Source: Treponema sp. (GTDB taxonomy: Bacteria > Spirochaetota > Spirochaetia > Treponematales > Breznakiellaceae). From it: 9,833 bases of DNA. Of this stretch, positions 7,522-9,833 are shown in pieces. Below the pieces are notes generated by a model that was given only the letters and a program-made list of their open reading frames with translations, had not been told where the DNA came from and did no database searches. The translations under genes were made by a program, and so were the position numbers. The number at the start of each line of letters is the position of its first letter. Position 1 is the first letter of the stretch. The stretch is taken from assembly GCA_031269405.1 (NCBI GenBank), contig JAISZE010000052.1, positions 1-9,833 on the forward strand, written 5' to 3'.

Positions 7522-7550
7522 ATAGTATGGCCGGGCCTGGGAAGGCGCAA
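7522..7550 (-). promoter_or_regulatory. Candidate sigma-70 type promoter for the transport operon
   Basis: Reading the minus strand, TTGCGC (7550-7545) and TACTAT (7527-7522) are separated by 17 bases and lie about 27 bases before the start codon. The -10 matches the consensus at four of six positions and the -35 at three of six. A poor -35 is what an activator-dependent promoter would show. A TATAAA at 7563-7558 is an alternative -10 but has no acceptable -35. Confidence 0.4.
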
Positions 7551-7602
7551 TTTGTATTTTATACGGCGATATGCGGATCCGGGTTTTTTGAATTTGTCTT
7601 TT
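7549..7602 (-). promoter_or_regulatory. Candidate AraC-type operator: two direct repeats 42 bp apart
   Basis: AAAATACAAATT (7560-7549 on the minus strand) and AAAAGACAAATT (7602-7591) match at 11 of 12 bases and have a period of 42, four turns of B-DNA. The promoter-proximal copy overlaps the candidate -35 by two bases. Direct repeats phased on one helix face next to a weak -35 are the usual binding layout for AraC-family activators, and such a regulator is encoded immediately upstream. The AT-rich composition means chance cannot be excluded. Confidence 0.4.
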
Positions 7603-7637
7603 GTAAATCAATATGCCAAAAAAAAACACCAAACTGG

Positions 7638-9833
7638 CTAAAAATTTTCGACATGCCATTTCCGCATCCGTTCCCGGAACTGGCTGGGGGTTATGCCTTC
7701 GGCGGCCTTGAACTTCCGTAAGAAACTCGCCGTATCCAGGTAACCCACCTGGCTGACAATATCCTTAACCTGCAAGTCCGTTGTCACCAGGAGTTCCTTT
7801 ACTCTGTCCATCCTGAGCAGGGACACGTATTCGATAAAAGAATGTCCCGTTTCCTGTTTTAAAAGCCGTGAAAGATAATTCGACGAAATATTGAAGATAT
7901 CCGCCACCTGCTGGAGGCCGAACTGGTTGTTGTGGAAGTTACTGTTAATATAGTTGATAATTTCCGTTTTGATAAGGCTTGTTCTCCGTTCAATCATCTC
8001 GTGGTATTTGCCGCAGAGTCCCTCGGTAAGCTCCTTCACCTGGGCCGAGAACGATTCAATATCGCTGAAGGCGGTCAGAGCTTTTATATCGGTCCGGGTG
8101 AGGGGAAGCCCCAGAGCGCCGAATACTTTAATCATCATGTTGATAATGTCGAAACAGAGACATTGGGTAATGGGGAAAAAATCTGTCTTCCCGACATTCG
8201 CCGTCATTTCGTTCACGGCTTTAAGGGCCATGTCCTTGTTACCCTGCTTTATGCTCTGAATATACATAGCCTGTTCTATGACCGGGTACTCGTAATTTTC
8301 ATTGTCCCGTTCCATGACATCTTCAAAGGCGAGGATCGGTTTGGTACTGGTAATAAAATCAGCCATCACCACCGCGGCTTCAAGAAATGAAGCGTTTACC
8401 TTGAAGGGACTATCCTGAATGCGGCCTATGGCGATTTTTGTGTCAAAGGCATACTGTTCCCTGATGTGGGTTGCAATATAGGCTGCTATGGATTTGGCAA
8501 TAGGTTCATCCTTAACTTTCTTTTCCGCGGCATTGCATATAAGCGCCACCTTCTGCTCAAGGATAAGCTCAATACTGTAAAGACGGCACTGGGAAACAAC
8601 GATATGTTCCTCCAGGGCAGAAAGGATCACCTGAATCTGGCTGCTTATCGTCCGGGACCCGTGGTCCAGACCCGAGGGGGCAATGAGCAGAACAAAAAAC
8701 CAGGGGCCGGTAAAATTAATGTTGGAACATTTGAGATAATAATCAAGTTCTTCCTGACCGGCGTACTCTCCTTTAAGGAGTTTGAGGAGGCAGGAATAGG
8801 CCACCAGGGGCCGTTGAATATCCAGCTCGCTGATTAAAATGGAATTTTTTTCCTCAACAACGTTCCATTTTTTCAGGATAAAGTCAAACTCCGATTCCCT
8901 GGAATAAGCCCGGTTCCATTCGGCCCCGCCCATGTTTGCAAGCAGCCACCTGACCGGCCGGTAGTTGCGGCGGGCAAAGAAAAAGGCCGACAAAAAGCCG
9001 GTGAAGGCAAAGAGGGTTACCAGCCCCAAAAGGAAATATTGCACAGGAACAACGCGGGAAAAGAAAACCGGTTTTCTCATGATATAGATACAAGTCAGGC
9101 TGGTGTTTTCCGAAACATAGCGCATAACCACATCGAGCCGGTCATTTATCCTCATCTCATATACGCCAACCCCTTTGAGGCCGCCCAGATTCTTAATTAT
9201 GTCCCCGGACAGTTCCGGGGAACCGTGGCTGAAAATATTTTGATAGAGCCCGTTATATAAATACAGATTGCCTTTCAAGGCGCCCAGATAATTTTCCATA
9301 ATAGACAGGATGGATTTGTCTTTCAGCATAAAACACACCGTTGCCTGGGGAAGTATATCAAGATAAGGTACGGGGTAAAGGTAAACTACATTGCCCCCGG
9401 TCATGTTTTCCGTGTCGGCGCCCTTCGTAAGCCTAAAAGAAACATCGCTCACAATGCGGTTGATCGAAGAAAAGAAACCCGAGCGGGCAAGTTCTCCCTC
9501 ATACTTGATGGCGGATTCAAAATTTCTGTAGGACATCGCCCCGTCTGACGTGTAAATCCGGGCGCCGCCCCGGAAATAAACAAGGATGGTGACGGGAATT
9601 TCGAGGGAATCTTGGTAGGACTTGAGCTGTTGGGCAATCCAGTCCTGGTCAGGCTTCGAAAGTTCGCCGTAGGGGTACTCGCTGTGCCGCAAGCTGGTAA
9701 TATCAGCAAGGTAGCCGGAGAAATGGTAGGCGATGTTTTTCATCTCTCCGACCAGGTAATCCAGTTCGCTCACCGCCTGTGTCATGACGGCAAAGTTATT
9801 GCGCTCCACCTCCCGTTTCATCGTTGTTATGTG
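7638..9833 (-). CDS. Membrane-bound AraC-family transcriptional regulator with extracytoplasmic sensor region (5' truncated by window edge)
   Basis: The frame stays open through the right edge (HITT precedes Met at 9819-9821), so that Met is probably internal and the first transmembrane helix lies outside the window. Numbering from that Met gives 727 residues. Residues 1-255 look like an extracytoplasmic Cache-like sensor. Residues 256-283 are a transmembrane helix (VVPVQYFLLGLVTLFAF and on), followed by basic ARRNYRPVRW on the inside. Residues about 330-600 form a linker region as in YesN/LplR-like regulators. Residues 615-725 are the AraC DNA-binding domain, with helix-turn-helix 1 at 634-655 (LQQVADIFNISSNYLSRLLK) and helix-turn-helix 2 at 685-706. 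The family signature GYLDTASFLRKFKAAEGITP is intact. The gene lies 142 bases upstream of the binding-protein gene on the same strand, an arrangement well known for LplABC/YtcP transporters, so it probably activates them. Its signal is unknown. Confidence 0.9.
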   Translation of the reverse strand, partial: HITTMKREVERNNFAVMTQAVSELDYLVGEMKNIAYHFSGYLADITSLRHSEYPYGELSKPDQDWIAQQLKSYQDSLEIPVTILVYFRGGARIYTSDGAMSYRNFESAIKYEGELARSGFFSSINRIVSDVSFRLTKGADTENMTGGNVVYLYPVPYLDILPQATVCFMLKDKSILSIMENYLGALKGNLYLYNGLYQNIFSHGSPELSGDIIKNLGGLKGVGVYEMRINDRLDVVMRYVSENTSLTCIYIMRKPVFFSRVVPVQYFLLGLVTLFAFTGFLSAFFFARRNYRPVRWLLANMGGAEWNRAYSRESEFDFILKKWNVVEEKNSILISELDIQRPLVAYSCLLKLLKGEYAGQEELDYYLKCSNINFTGPWFFVLLIAPSGLDHGSRTISSQIQVILSALEEHIVVSQCRLYSIELILEQKVALICNAAEKKVKDEPIAKSIAAYIATHIREQYAFDTKIAIGRIQDSPFKVNASFLEAAVVMADFITSTKPILAFEDVMERDNENYEYPVIEQAMYIQSIKQGNKDMALKAVNEMTANVGKTDFFPITQCLCFDIINMMIKVFGALGLPLTRTDIKALTAFSDIESFSAQVKELTEGLCGKYHEMIERRTSLIKTEIINYINSNFHNNQFGLQQVADIFNISSNYLSRLLKQETGHSFIEYVSLLRMDRVKELLVTTDLQVKDIVSQVGYLDTASFLRKFKAAEGITPSQFRERMRKWHVENF

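Larger units (their letters stand above)
7496..7637. other. Regulatory gap between the AraC-type regulator and the transport operon
   Basis: This AT-rich 142-base stretch has no gene. It holds the candidate promoter and repeats listed separately. Directly after the regulator stop, the minus strand has a T9 run (7626-7618), preceded only by a 3-bp CCA/TGG stem. Termination of the regulator transcript here would be weak, and some read-through into the transport genes is likely. Confidence 0.6.

Noticed and set aside
7574..7589. CGGATCCG followed by T6 on the plus strand, which resembles a terminator
   Set aside because: An 8-base palindrome with no loop cannot make a stable hairpin, and no plus-strand gene ends nearby.

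Overview
The window looks like a carbohydrate-uptake locus from a spirochaete, most likely a Treponema-like gut lineage. This is an inference from three things. The substrate-binding protein has the 'LFA-GGGGQ' signal-peptide end common in spirochaete sugar-binding proteins. The transporter is of the LplABC/YtcP type, which is greatly expanded in these bacteria. The left edge carries what looks like the tail of a spirochaete-type topoisomerase IV/gyrase A-like protein. Base composition is fairly GC-rich by eye. No rRNA, tRNA, CRISPR array, insertion sequence or phage gene was seen.

Layout. Left, plus strand: the last 88 codons of a truncated gene (probably topoisomerase IV subunit A-like; stop at 269), then after 19 bases a 481-residue membrane-anchored coiled-coil protein of unknown function (289-1734). 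A 66-base convergent junction (1735-1800) separates this pair from the rest. Everything to the right is on the minus strand and reads leftward: a membrane-bound AraC-family sensor-regulator whose 5' end is cut by the window edge (7638-9833), a 142-base regulatory gap, then a tight four-gene unit. That unit is the solute-binding protein (5885-7495), the LplB-like permease (4955-5866), the YtcP/MalG-like permease (4058-4945), and a 750-residue tandem pectate-lyase-3/GH55-like beta-helix protein (1801-4053). The intergenic gaps are only 18, 9 and 4 bases.

How the genes may work together (inference). The regulator has an extracytoplasmic sensor region, a transmembrane helix and a cytoplasmic double helix-turn-helix. 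It probably senses a carbohydrate or related signal outside the membrane and activates the downstream operon. The gap holds a near-identical 12-base direct repeat with a 42-base period (four helical turns); its promoter-proximal copy touches a candidate -35 element, as expected for an AraC-type activator site. The binding protein and two permeases import an oligosaccharide. No ATPase is encoded here, so a shared MsmX/MalK-type ATPase encoded elsewhere would have to power them. The beta-helix protein has no signal peptide, cannot be extended upstream and is rich in cysteine, so it probably acts on the imported sugar in the cytoplasm. The substrate cannot be read from the sequence.

The most interesting items are the apparently cytoplasmic GH55-like protein at the end of the operon, the helically phased repeat upstream of the binding-protein gene, and the uncharacterised coiled-coil protein next to the topoisomerase-like gene. 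Nothing amounts to a clearly new defence or mobile system.
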